Source: Gambelia wislizenii (Eukaryota; Chordata; Lepidosauria; Squamata; Crotaphytidae). From it: 64,000 nucleotides of DNA. The notes under the pieces were generated by a model. That model saw nothing but the letters and a program-made list of their open reading frames with translations. It was not told where the DNA came from and made no database searches. The DNA lies in the NCBI GenBank assembly GCA_030847615.1, contig JAUMIR010000001.1, positions 446,330,687 through 446,394,686 of the forward strand, written 5' to 3'. The translations under genes and the position numbers were made by a program. This document shows positions 52,672 to 63,149 of this stretch, in pieces (the first letter of the stretch is position 1; each line of letters opens with the position of its first letter).

Positions 52672-54706
52672 ACCCCTCAAAAAAAGAAATAAAAAAAGAA
52701 ATTAAATTGATACAAAATCAAATTTCAACACTCTTGATCGAGGACATGGAGAAGAAGTTAAAATATGCTAAACAGAGACATTTCGAACACTCTAATAGAG
52801 CCGGAAAATGGTTGGCTACAAGATTAAAAAAAGAAGAAGAAAAACAACAAGTTACAAAGATTTTCTCTGGCTTTTCTTCACAAATGAAGATTCAGGAAGG
52901 ATTCATCCCATGCTTTCTGCAAGCGCACTGATGACTGAAAAGGCCAATCTGAGATAAACAAGTCTGGTTGCAGAAAGCACAGCAGAGGGTCTCCTTGGGT
53001 GATGTTTCTGGGTTGTGATTCTTTCTGCATTGTTGTTTCTCTTCAAGACGTGTTCAGCGTGAGTTCTCAAATAAGGCTGCAGCATTGTGGATAGTGCATC
53101 TCCATGCCTCCCAATGTAAGGCCAGGGCGAACCATTGTTGGCGATCAATTTGAGCAAGCCTGAGATGCTGTTTCAGGGAATCCTTGTATCGCATTTTTGG
53201 AGCGCCCCTCTTACGCTGACCCGTGGCAAGTTCACCGTAGAGTAGTATTTTTGGGAGGCGATGGTCCTCCATCCAGTATGAAAATATATCTGGACCAAAA
53301 GAATATTAAGAACTGTTTCCTTAAATATTACACTGAATTATATCAAAATAAGCCGATTCAGATAGAAAAGATTGAAAAATAGCTAGATGAGCAGAAGATC
53401 AAACAAATCAATGAGGAGTAGAGAGATGAAATAAATAAGAAGATAACACTGATGGAAGTGATAGATGCTATACAAAGATGCAACGTTGGGAAAGCTCCAG
53501 GTCCAGATGGATTTATGGCTTTGTATTATAAAAAAACTACAGGACCAATTAACCATACCTCTTCAGAACACGATGAAAATATTTTGGAAGAGAAAATTCC
53601 AGACACATGGACATCAGCAAACATCTCGTTAATACCTAAAGAACATAACTAAATTATGAAAACGCAAAGCCACAGACCCATATAACTTTTGAATGTGGAT
53701 TACAAAGTTTTCACCTTCGTATTGGCAGAAAGATTAAAGAAGATACTAAGTCAGTGGATTCATGAGGATCAGATAAGTTTTTTACTGAACAGACATTTAA
53801 AAGAGAACACAAGAAATATCATAGATAGTATAAAACATTTTGAAAAGAAACCAGATAAGCAACTATCTATGATATTCTTAGATGCTAAGAAAGGGTTTGA
53901 TAATGTTAATTGGAATTTCATGCTGGAGATTGCTAAAAGAATGAAACGTGGCAAAATTTTTATTAAATGGATCATTGCAATCTATAAAGATCAAAAAGCC
54001 CAAATATCAATAAATTGAGAGAAGAAAGAAACTTTTTCAATTAACTGTGGTACAAGACAGGGATGCCTGTTATCTCCATTGCTTTTCCTTTTAACTCTAG
54101 AGATACTTAATAATAAAATCAGAGATGAAGAAATCATCAAAGGAGTAAAGATAAAGAATTTTGAATTTAAAATTCGGGCATATGCAAATGATGTTGTTAT
54201 TTATTTGGTGGAACCCTTAGAAAGCATCTCTCAGTTATTGAAGATCCTGCACTGATATGGAGAAGTATCTGGTTTCAAGGTGAATAAATCAAAAACAAAG
54301 ATCCTAACTATGAATATGATCAAGGAAGAGAAAGAAGAACTGATTAACCTCTCAAATTTTAAATTAGAAAATAAAGTGAGATATTTGGGAATAGTGATCA
54401 CAAGTAAAAATTCTAAAGAAATCATTATGAGAAAGAATGGAATGGAGTGTAAAGTGGACCTACAGAAATGGTCAAAATTAAATTTATCCCTGATGGGAAA
54501 AGTTTCTGTACTATGACAAAATTAAAGTGAATAAAGTCTTTAATAAACATTTTATAAGAAGATTATTGTTAAAAATATGGATGAAATATAAAAGTGTAAT
54601 AAGCACTAAAATTCTGAAATGGGTCTCACAAACGAAGAATTTTATAAATCAAGATTTGCCTTTTGGATTATTATTTTTTAAAGAATATTTTCAAGCTATG
54701 AATACT
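52672..54706 (+). mobile_element. Second L1 LINE, ORF2 fragment
   Basis: RT on + in pieces: IEDMEKKLKYAKQRHFEHSN (52740-52800), KIYLDQKNIKNCFLKYYTEL (53280-53340), GKAPGPDGFMALYYKK (53490-53535), MNVDYKVFTFVLAERLKKIL, LSMIFLDAKKGFDNVNWNFM (53860-53925), GTRQGCLLSPLLFLL (54050-54095), YANDVVIYLVE (54181, YADD with D to N) and NKSKTKILTMN. A deletion near 54516 joins GKVSVL to a later block, YDKIKVNKVFNKHF. A LINE-Z fragment (52868-53277) sits inside. Both 5' and 3' truncated. Confidence 0.85.
52868..53277 (-). mobile_element. LINE-Z 3' end fragment nested in L1
   Basis: The reverse complement reads MEDHRLPKILLYGELATGQR, then the CAFC...HQ finger region and the same 3' end as 40669 onward (CTCTGGCTTTTC at its border, 52868). 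The L1 frame is interrupted between QQVTKI and the DQKNIKN part. The insertion is therefore younger than this L1. Confidence 0.85.
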
Positions 54707-54779
54707 TAAATCCATGGATACTAAATTCGTGGATACCAAATTCATGGATACCAAATCCATGGATACGGAGGGACAACTG
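54707..54779. repeat. Tigger-like terminal fragment with short tandem units
   Basis: Four imperfect units of the type CCATGGATACCAAATT (14-17 bp) end in GGATACGGAGGGACAACTG with TA behind it, the classic right end of a pogo/Tigger element. The left end is absent. Confidence 0.65.
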
Positions 54780-54939
54780 TACTTTAAAATGTGTCTGAGT
54801 TCTCCAAGATGGTCAGGGATCCATGCTTTTCACTGCCCTACCCTTCCATCCAGCATGCCTTTTACAATGTGCACAGACTCTGTCAAGGTACAGCTTCCTG
54901 TCTTAAGCATCAAAGTCTACTTGCAATTCATATTTATCA

Positions 54940-55373
54940 AGTATAACTTGTAACATCCTTTCATCCAACCAAGAGCTCCTCTGTCTTGTCTGGGTGACGA
55001 TTCAATTTGTTTGACCTCATCCAGTCTATTTCCAACAGCAGATATTGGTTTAACACAGAAACAGCTTCCTTAGAATTAGATGGAAAGAAGACCAAAATTC
55101 CAGACAATGTCTCCCAGCAATTTCATGCAGATGTTAACTAGCATGGGAGATGGAACCAAGCCCTGGGAAGATCCCACAGACCAATAACCATGGAATCAAA
55201 CTGGAATCCCCCAGCACCACCTTCTGAGTTCTCCCCTTCAAGAAGGACTAATACAGTGCCCCCAAGTCTCTTCCCAGAGAGGTGGCTCAGAAGAATACCA
55301 TAGTTGATGGTATCGAAAGTCCCTGTCAAAGCTACCACATCAAAAGATAATGCCATTGTTGCCCTTTGTTAAA
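54940..55373 (-). mobile_element. L2 LINE fragment, decayed
   Basis: The minus strand encodes VALTGTFDTINYGILLSHLS (55325-55270), equivalent to the LLLDLSAAFDTIDHNILLDH block at 33254-32706, and further on a stretch equivalent to its NKLKLNPDK region (about 55000). It abuts a SINE at 55374. Confidence 0.7.
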
Positions 55374-55632
55374 GGAGCCCTGGTGGCGCAGTGGTTAAAT
55401 GCAGCCACAGTGTTGTGAGTTTGATCCTGCAGGGTTCACTTAGCCTTCCATCAGTAAAATGAGTACCCAGCTTGTTGAGGGCAATTAGCCAACCCATTGT
55501 AAACCGCTTAGAGAGTACCTAGCGCTGTAAAAGCAGTATAGATGTATAAATGCTGTTTCTAACCATTAGTAAGCTACTCTGAGAGCCTTTGTGGCTGAAA
55601 AGTGGGGAATAAATACTCTAATAAATAAATTG
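55374..55632 (+). repeat. tRNA-derived SINE with L2-like tail, copy 5
   Basis: The head GGAGCCCTGGTGGCGCAGTG, then GTTTGATCCTGCAGGG as B-box region, TAAGCTACTCTGAGAGCC and an AATAAATAAA end. The head is the best preserved of the family, so it is a good reference for the tRNA comparison. Confidence 0.85.
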
Positions 55633-56563
55633 TTGCAATCATCTGTGTGGTTAGAGCAAAGAGAGAGCCCGGTTTCTTTGGATCCAAGAGACAGTCATAT
55701 GGTCTGCACCTCACCAGTTTGGCTGGCTTTGCTTGCTTGTTTGAATAAAGCTGTAAGGCTATGTGTTTTGGATTAATCTCACAATTTAAATGTTGCTTTT
55801 GCTTTCTTTTGGAAATAATTAATCTTTTATTCCAGTTTCTATGTTATTCAAATGTTTTAAGAATATTTAGTGATCTATTTCAAGAGCCCTTGCAAGTGGA
55901 AAATGCAGACTTATGTTTCAGACTCTGGGGAGATTTTAACTGCTGTCTCCAATTTTAGTGAAGTATTTATTTTCTGAATTGGATCTCTACAAAGTTATCT
56001 ACACTTAGATTTCATGGAAATTAATAGAACTTATATTAGTCATGACTAACATATCAAATAGACTTCAGTGGGATTTAAGAGTGACCTTCTTAGTCTGGAT
56101 CCAACCTTCTCTATACAGAGGAATTATATTTCCTTGCAAAATTAGTGGAGTCTGCCAGTTTCCTCTTAATATCAAGATGTCTTTTTTCCATTGTGCGTCC
56201 AATCTGTAGTGAAGGTTGAAAAAGAATTTTCATCATAAAATGTATGCTTTGGCCTTTCCCCCAGATAGTAGAGATAGATTGATAGGTTGGTATTGAATTT
56301 ATTCCCCAGAGGTTTGTGTTTGAGAGAGGACTTCCCTTTCCAGTCTTGAGCTGGTCTTTTTAATACTTTCTGAGAAGTATGGAAGCCCTCCTTTGTACTT
56401 GCACCATGGGCCAGTGTGCAAAGCTTCTCAAACTTAAGATTGATCCTAAAACATCCCTTTGCTGCATAGCAGCTAACAGTGTGTCCGGAGGCGTATTTGA
56501 GTCTAAAGCTAGTGGATCTTAGCTATACTTCTGACCATTGCTTGTGCCTCTCTGCTTCTGCAG
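55633..56563 (+). other. TTLL5: TTLL5 intron sequence without recognised element
   Basis: No repeat or coding signal recognised. It ends in a pyrimidine-rich stretch and CTTCTGCAG before the next exon. Confidence 0.5.
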
Positions 56564-56684
56564 CAAAGTTCAGGCTCGCAGGGCTTTCTCTGCCTACCTG
56601 CAGCGTGTCCAGTTACGCCTGATGAAAGAGGCTGGGGATCAGGTCCATAATCCTGCCTGGGCTGCCAAGGAAGATGAACAAATG
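56564..56684 (+). CDS. TTLL5: TTLL5 exon iii
   Basis: After completing the split Ser codon it encodes [47 protein letters not shown] and WAAKEDEQM are strongly conserved phrases of vertebrate TTLL5. The charged pattern suggests helices. 121 bp; acceptor CTTCTGCAG, donor ATG|GTAAGA; it ends in phase 0, so the next exon starts with a whole codon. Introns before and after are free of recombinase or LINE insertions near the splice sites. Confidence 0.95.
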
Positions 56685-57955
56685 GTAAGAAATGGTCTGC
56701 TTATCTAACAACTCATTTCAGGGAAGAGGAACCCAGCTGAATCTACTCAGGATTCCTGAATCACAGTCAGTGTGAAGTTGATTTTGGGTTATGTAGGAAT
56801 GCTAAGGTTATTTAACCATTACAAAACTACCTCATCCTGCCACTGTTACTGAAATAATTTGAATACCTCTTTTTGAATCAGACTAAATTCTTTGTGCACT
56901 TAGAAGTGGGGTTTTTGGACTCTGGAGGAGATAAACCCAGCTGAATAGAATGTGGTGCAAGTGGCTTGAATAGAGCATGGTTCTCTAATTTCTACCTTTT
57001 CATGAAGGTTTTCCCATTCCCATACCTTAAACTGTCTGCATAGAGAACTTGGTTTCCAGACATGACTTTGAGTTGTCTGCTGGCTCCCCAGACAGTAGCT
57101 GTACCATTGTACTGTATATGAAGCAGCTGCTTTTTAGCACTTAACGAAACCAGTCCCCCTTTCTAGTCCTTGCCTTTAGTAGGCAGTTTTCTTAGCCTAA
57201 AAGGAGACTATGAAAACAGGCTATGAGGAAAGAGCCAATCTAGCTCATAGATTAAAAGCCTTATGTCAGGAATTGGGAATAATCAGTTTGCCTCAGTGGA
57301 AAATGTTACTCCTGCTCTTTCCAAGTGGAAAATTGAAACTGGCTCTCTGAGAGCTACTTTGTCTGCGTTGCTGTGAAAAAATAATGTTTAAAATAACAGA
57401 TCAAACCAACCTAATATAATGCTGGTGAGAGGCAAGTTGTGAAATTCAACACTTTGGCTATGAGGCAGTTCATTTGCATGTTTAGTAGGGCACCTAACCA
57501 AAAGTAAATCCAGACTGGAGACAGAATGTGTTTGAAACTAAACACCCATGGCAGGCATCTTGCTTAAGTGCTCACTTTGGAGGCAGTTCTTGCTACCATT
57601 GGTAGTGACATAGTGGGATAGAAAAGACTGGTTTTCCAGCCAGAGGTTGATATAAGGCATGAGGCTTGGAGAATGTGACCAGAGATGGTGCCAGAGAAGC
57701 ACAGTGGTGACAGTGGTATTCAAAATTTCATGTAAAAGTCTGTAATCCATTCAGAGTGATATTTTAACCTCTATTTTTGTTAGTCAAAGATCCCTGATCT
57801 TCATAACTTGCATTTCTTTGACCATGGGTTTACTCTTTTTCCACTGCTTTACAATACACTTCTTTCCCCCCAGCCCAGATACCTTCTCAGTATCATATGA
57901 AATAGAAGAAGTCAGCTAGGTGGATTTATTTTTTAATTTTGTTCCTTGATGACAG
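56685..57955 (+). other. TTLL5: TTLL5 intron without recognised element
   Basis: No repeat or coding signal recognised. The only intron between exons in this window that seems free of transposons. Confidence 0.55.
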
Positions 57956-58102
57956 GAGTTGGTGGTTCGCTTTTTGAAGCGAGCAGCAAGTAATCTTCAA
58001 CAGTCTTTGAGGATGCTGCTCCCAAGTCGACGCCTGGCCCTGTTTGACCGTAGGCGTATCTTGGCTCACCAGCTTGGTGAATTCATCATCTGTTATAATA
58101 GG
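57956..58102 (+). CDS. TTLL5: TTLL5 exon iv
   Basis: Encodes [40 protein letters not shown] and GEFIICYNR, 49 codons in phase 0 at both ends. [15 protein letters not shown] and [10 protein letters not shown] are TTLL5-specific phrases and make this the most conserved of the four exons. The Arg-rich helix pair probably forms a compact protein-binding unit in the coactivator-interaction half (inference). Acceptor TGACAG before 57956, donor AGG|GTGAGT after 58102. The next exon, which should carry a Glu/Lys-rich continuation, lies beyond the window. Confidence 0.95.
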
Positions 58103-58953
58103 GTGAGTATTGGTTGTGTAAGCTGGGGTCTAGTGTAGGAGAGGATGAATGTGGTTGATCTTAGGTATTAGTGCTCCCTGCTTTGTTTTATAGTTAGAAG
58201 GCTGAAATGATGCAAAGAAGTTTTAAAAAAAAAGAAGAAAGGTAAAATTGTGAGTTATTCATGCTTTTTAACTTCCTACTGTGATGATTTCTTTGCATGT
58301 TGCAAGGAGGTAATGTCCCAGTTCATTAAGCTCAAATCTTTTTTTCAGATAGTACAGCGTAGGCCAAAGCTTTTGCTCACTCAGCTTTTTTTTGCAACTC
58401 ATTGTGACAACTTGTTTGCATCAGGCCCTGAGTTTTGTGACTTGGGTTGCTGATGTTATTAAGTGGTAAGCAGAATTCTGCAGACAGATGTCTATCATAT
58501 TGGGAAGAGGTAGGCAAGGTAGTGTAGTGAAAACAGGGATTGAACTGGCTGTGTAGTCAGGTGGATTTCTTAAGCTGCTGCTTCCCATGATATGGCTCTG
58601 ATTCTGTATGAAAACAACACAAAGAAAACTTTGATAGTGTAGTTGGGCTTTTGCAAAGCGACCAAAGTAGTTCACTAAAGTGAAGTCCAGATTACATTGT
58701 TTTTATAGAATAACTATAGAATGGTGAGTTTCAAACTAGTGATCAGACAGTATGATGCCTTTTGATTGCCAAGTTGCTGTTCTCTGAAGTAATATGTGTG
58801 TTGGGGTTATAGGTGCGTGGTTTAAAAAAACTGAAGTACAGTTAAACAATCTTTTATGAATACGAAAAGAGATAATATTCCTAATACCCCAGTACTTGAA
58901 ACCCTTCTTTAAAAATACCAGATGAATTCAACACTGTGGATATAGTAGATATA
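58103..58953 (+). other. TTLL5: TTLL5 intron sequence before DIRS C
   Basis: No repeat or coding signal recognised; the short open frames at 58250-58675 are incidental. Confidence 0.5.
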
Positions 58954-59098
58954 TTTTCCAGCAGCCTGGGGAGGGACTCCTTATATGTGTATTGCTCCGC
59001 CTCTGACCAATCATAGGCAGGACACCTGAAAATTCAAACATAAGACCACACCTGCCAGGAGGAGGAGCCAACCCCAGCCTCCCCAGTTCTGTTCTGCC
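58954..59098. repeat. Left inverted terminal repeat of DIRS C
   Basis: Reverse complement of about 61985-62126, with few differences. It opens CCAGCAGCCTGGGGAGGGAC. Confidence 0.88.
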
Positions 59099-59159
59099 TC
59101 GGCTGGAAACAGGCAGGGCTTTGTTGTTGCTCCAGGGATCACTAGAGAACAAAGACAAG

Positions 59160-60870
59160 ATGGCGGCACCCATGGACAAACACGTGCATGGAGGGGACCT
59201 CTCCTTGGAGGAGGATGCCCCTCTGGGCCTGCCAGGGGACGATTTGCAGTCCCCAAACAAAGAGCTCTGTGGTCCCTTCCTGGGATGCACGTTGAGCATG
59301 AACGTCCAGGGGAGGACGGAGTGTGATGGGGTCCCCGATCAGGAGACGGACCGCACTGGGGAGGAGACCCGGCCTCCAGCGGATGCCCTCAGACCCCGAG
59401 TACCCGGCAAGGAGGACATCACTGCCCCGGAGGCCCTACCGCCACTGATACTGGGAGGTAAGGCCTTGCCGCCGGAACTGGCCACCTGGTTCGCCTTGGT
59501 GGCGTGGGAAGTTTTGGCGGCGGGCGCTAGCCTGGCGGGGGCCCCGGGGGAGTCCAAGTCGGGTGCGGGGAAGGATGCGGCCCCAGTTCCTCGCCCCAAT
59601 GGGCCGTGAAGGGTAGCGGCAAGTCCGCAAAGAGGAAGGTGACAGACACGGCGGCTGGCTGGGTCCCAGCACAGCCACACTGTGTGGAGCCTTGTGAGAG
59701 GGGAGAACTCTCCCCGCCCCGCAAGAGACAGAGAAAGGAAAAAAACACGGTGGTCCCTGACAGGGAGGGGGACCCCAGGGAGGAAGAGGTGGAACTAGAC
59801 TCCCAGGAGGAGGAACTCTCCTCTGAAGGGGAAAGCGAGGAAGAGGAGGACCATGACTCTCCTCGCCTTTTTGAGAACTCTTCCTTCTCCCTGCTTTTAA
59901 AGAAAGCTTTGAGAGCCTTGGGGTTGGGGCCGACAGACCCAAACAGAGGGGGATCCAGTCAGGGGGTCCCCAAACTTAGGGCTTCTGGGAAGGAAACGGG
60001 GAATGTGTTATCCTTTCCCGATGTGCTGAGGGAAGCACTGGTGGGAGAGTGGACACAACCAGGTGCCCCTAGGACGCAACCAGCCTTTGCAAACAATTAT
60101 ACACCTTCCCAGGGGAGGTGATGGACCAAAGAGCTTCTTCCCATTAAACGCGCACCCCGCCAGATTGGCCATGGCTTGAAGCTTCCTTCCATCGATGCCC
60201 CGGTGGTAGGGCTGGTTTATGGTTCGCTCTTCCCTAGAGATGGAGATGAGCATCTTAAGATCCCTGATGACAAATGTGTCGAGACCTTTCTTCACAGGTC
60301 TCATGAGGCTGCGGCTTTAGCAATTAGCGCAGCTGCGCGGCTTCCATTTTTTCCAGGGCCACCATCAGGTGGTCCAAGGACCTTATGACCAATGTCCCAG
60401 AGGCCGAAACAAAGTTTCATCAGGGCATGACCAAAATAGCAAAGGTGTCCGCCTATGTGGCAGATGCTAGTCTGGATGCATTGCGCTTCATGTCCAGGGC
60501 TGTGGCAGCAAATGTTGCAGCAAGGCGCCATCTATGGTTAAGGAATTGGAATGCGGACAATAAGGCCAAGGCCAATCTGGCAGGGTGCACGTTTTATGGG
60601 AAGAAGCTCTTTGGCGAAACACTGGAGGAGGTCCTCATGGAAACCAAGGACAAAAAGAAGATGCTACCGTTGTTACCAAGAAAGGAGGAGCACAGGTTTT
60701 TTCACCCCAGTAACCAGAATTTTCGAGGGGCCAGATACAATGGCTTTAGGCAGCACAGGAGTAATTGGAACTCCTCCAAGCAGTTCCCAAGGTCCAAATC
60801 CAACCAGTTCTCCAAGGCGTCCACCAGCCAGCCCTCCAAACAGGGAGGCAAGGGTGGACAATCCCTCTGA
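59160..60870 (+). pseudogene. Gag-like ORF of DIRS C, frameshifted
   Basis: ATG at 59160 (MAAPMDKHVHGGDLSLEEDA) lies just inside the ITR. The frame runs to a stop at 59609. A shifted frame, 59606-60121, is basic then acidic (KRQRKEKNTVVP, EEEELSS-type run). 60176-60388 and 60385-60870 continue with IDAPVVGLVYGSLFP, SHEAAALAISAAARLPFF, then AYVADASLDALRFMSRAVAA, RRHLWLRNWNAD, KKLFGETLEEVLMET and a Gln/Ser/Lys-rich tail. The last two blocks recur in element B. At least two frameshifts and one stop. Structural capsid-like role is presumed. Confidence 0.7.
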
Positions 60871-61250
60871 CTATCAAGAGCTTCCGGTGGGAGGAAGACT
60901 GATCATTTTTGCAGCGATCTGGGAGAGTACATCATCCGATACCTGGGTCAACAGGACAGTGAGTCGGGGTTACACAATAGATTTCATAGCAAGACCGCCC
61001 CCTACTTTCGTACAGTCATGCACGACAGATTGCGAGGACAAACAGAGACTGATGGTGGATGCTATCAATCATCTACTTCAAGTACAGACAATAGAGTCGG
61101 TACCACAGGGAGAGAGATTCACAGAGACATATTCACTTCTCTTTTTAGTCCCCAAGAAGAACAAGAATTGGAGAGCCATTTTGAACTTGCAGGGCGTAAA
61201 TCGCTATGTGGCGAGATGCAAGTTACGAATGGAGACCCTGCGGTCGATTC
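60838..61250 (+). pseudogene. DIRS C reverse transcriptase, N-terminal part only
   Basis: In one frame: QELPVGGRLIIFAAIWESTS, VSRGYTIDFIARPP, LMVDAINHLLQVQTIESVPQ, YSLLFLVPKKNKNWRAILNL and KLRMETLRSI. These are the fingers-domain motifs of DIRS/Gypsy-like RT (FLVPKK and RAILNL). The catalytic YxDD and everything after RSI is missing because the deletion joins it to the recombinase. Confidence 0.85.
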
Positions 61251-61254
61251 ATGA

Positions 61255-61732
61255 GCTTCCTTACCTGGAAAGTGGCCTTCCTCATAGCTATCACTTCAGC
61301 CAGACGAGTCTCGGAACTGGGCGCATTATCAGTGTGGGAAAAGTTGTGGCATATGCTAGACGTCAGGAGGGCCTTGAAAATGTACCTTAAGAGGACTGAG
61401 GCTTTTCGCAAGTCAGATGCCCTGTTCGTGGCATATATGGTTTATGCGAAGGGGAAGAAGGTGTCTTCTTCCACAATAGCGAGATGGTTGTGGCGCTGTA
61501 TTGAGCAGGCTTACGTGTCAAGTGATTTACAGATTCCCCAGAGCATTCAAGCTCACTCTACCCGTAGCGCTGCACCTTGGCGGTTCTCGGGAGGTCCCAA
61601 TCAATTCTGGAGATTTACAGGGCCACAATGTGGGTGTCCTCCTCTACCTTTACTAGACATTACCTGATTGATGAGTATGCGTCAGCAGATGTGGCATTTG
61701 GCCAGAAAGTTCTGCAGCAAGTAGTTCAGTAG
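61255..61732 (+). pseudogene. DIRS C tyrosine recombinase, C-terminal two thirds
   Basis: FLTWKVAFLIAITSARRVSE carries the first catalytic Arg. KLWHMLDVRRALKMYLKRTE, SDALFVAYMVYAKGKKVSSS and TIARWLWRCIEQAYVSS follow, then SIQAHSTRSAA with the H-x-x-R box. After a frameshift near 61600, ATMWVSSSTFTRHYLIDEYA holds the nucleophilic Tyr and the frame ends VLQQVVQ with TAG at 61730-61732. All catalytic residues but those of the deleted N-terminal part are present, though out of one frame. Confidence 0.88.
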
Positions 61733-61786
61733 AAGCAGTTTAAGTGTACTAGTCCCACCCTATTTGGACCGCTTTGGTATGTCCCA

Positions 61787-61876
61787 TACAAGGAGTTGCT
61801 CCCCAGGCTGCTGAAAAACGCAACATTGGTACTTACCGTGAAGGTTCCTTTTCAGCAGCCATGGGGAGGGAATCCT
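61787..61876. repeat. Internal complementary region of DIRS C
   Basis: 61787-61822 (with CTCCCCAGGCTGCTGAAAAA) complements the left end; 61823-61876 (with CATTGGTACTTACCGTGAAG and AGCAGCCATGGGGAGGGA) complements the right end at 62113-62160. Confidence 0.85.
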
Positions 61877-61984
61877 TACCCACCCACCCCCCAAAAATTC
61901 ACAATGTTAATAAATGGTTTTCTCATTTTGGTGTTGGTGTGGTGTCGAATTTGTCCTTTAGTTTATTGTTGATTTATTCTGGAG

Positions 61985-62160
61985 CTGTGTTAACCTTCTC
62001 TGGGGAGGATAGGGTTGGCTCCTCCTCCTGGCAGGGGTGGTCTTATGTTTGAATTTTCAGGTGTCCTGCCTATGATTGGTCAGAGGCGGAGCCAATACCC
62101 ATATAAGGATTCCCTCCCCATGGCTGCTGAAAAGGAACCTTCACAGTAAGTACCAATGTT
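61985..62160. repeat. Right inverted terminal repeat of DIRS C with extension
   Basis: 61985-62126 mirrors the left ITR; 62127-62160 is the outer extension that only the ICR matches. Confidence 0.85.
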
Positions 62161-62765
62161 CTGTTTTAAAGCAATTACAATTGTTTTTTAATTGTTTTTC
62201 TTCACCCACCATTTACACTTCACAAACTTCATAAATGATGAATCTTAAAAAGCACCTTTCATCCATAAGGTCAGCATTCTCTGACTTTGTTGTTATTAAT
62301 TGCCCTCAAGTCGACCTTGACTGATGATTACCCCATGAATAAGAGACCTCTACATCACCTTATTTATAATCAACAGCTCTGCTCAGGTCTTGCAGACTCA
62401 GGGATGTGGTTTCCTTGATTGAGTCTATCCATATGGAATGTGGTTTCCTCTTATCCTACTGCCTTCTACCTTGCCAAGCACTGTTGTCTTTTCTAATGAG
62501 TCGTATCTTCTGATGTGGCCAAAGTACGACGATCTCAGTTTAGTCATCTTGGCTTCTAGGGAGAGTTCAGTCTTGATTTGCTTTAGGACCCATTTGTTTG
62601 ACTTTTTAGCTTTCCACGGTATCCGCAGAACTGTTCTCCAGCACCACATCTCAAAAGAGTTTATTTTCTTTCTGTCAGCTTTCTTTACCATCCAGCTCTC
62701 ACATCCATGCATAGTAATGGGAAATATGAATTCATGGACAGTCCTAACTTTAGTGTTCAGTTGTA

Positions 62766-63090
62766 CAGGTTGCGCCTGCTTACCCGAAATGCTTGGGAAC
62801 AGAAGTATTTTGGATTTTGGAATACTTGCATATACATAATGAGATATCTTGTAGATGGGACCCAAGTGTAAATATGAAATTCATTTATGTATGTTTCATA
62901 TACACCATACACACATAGCCTGAAGGTAATTTTATACACAGCATTTGTAATAATTATGTGAATGAAACAAAGTTTGTGTACATTGAACCATCAGAAAACA
63001 AAAGTGTCACTATCTCAGCCACTCATGTGGACAATTTTGGATTTTGGAATATTTTGGATTTGGAATTCCAGATAAGGGAGACTCACCCTG
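62766..63090. mobile_element. Tigger-like MITE inside BovB
   Basis: Starts CAGGTTGCGCCTGCTTACCC and ends AGATAAGGGAGACTCACCCTG, with TA at 62764-62765 and 63091-63092. 325 bp, no transposase. The interior carries two TTTTGGATTTTGGAATA blocks, one near each end, that are not tandem. Confidence 0.8.
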
Positions 63091-63149
63091 TATATCTTTG
63101 TACTTCAGGATCTTATCTAGTTCTTTCAGAGCTGTCCTTCCCAGTCTTA

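Larger units (their letters stand above)
58954..62160 (+). mobile_element. DIRS-like retroelement C (internally deleted, youngest of the four)
   Basis: The ITRs 58954-59098 and about 61985-62160 are almost identical in inverted order (shared TTGGCTCCTCCTCCTGGCAG and GTCCTGCCTATGATTGGTCA). The ICR lies at 61787-61876. Contents: gag (59160-60870), start of the RT (about 60838-61250), then directly the recombinase (61255-61732). The RT core, RNase H, methyltransferase and the first third of the recombinase were lost in a deletion at about 61249-61262. It lies in the TTLL5 intron on the gene's strand. Confidence 0.88.

Noticed and set aside
51707..52680. Long Pro/Gly/Arg-rich open frames on both strands
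   Set aside because: They arise from the GC-rich tandem array inside a TA-flanked Tigger-like element; no domain, no codon logic, and overlapping frames are equally open.
59339..59942. Pro-rich minus-strand open frames
   Set aside because: They are antisense shadows of the GC-rich gag-like ORF of DIRS C.
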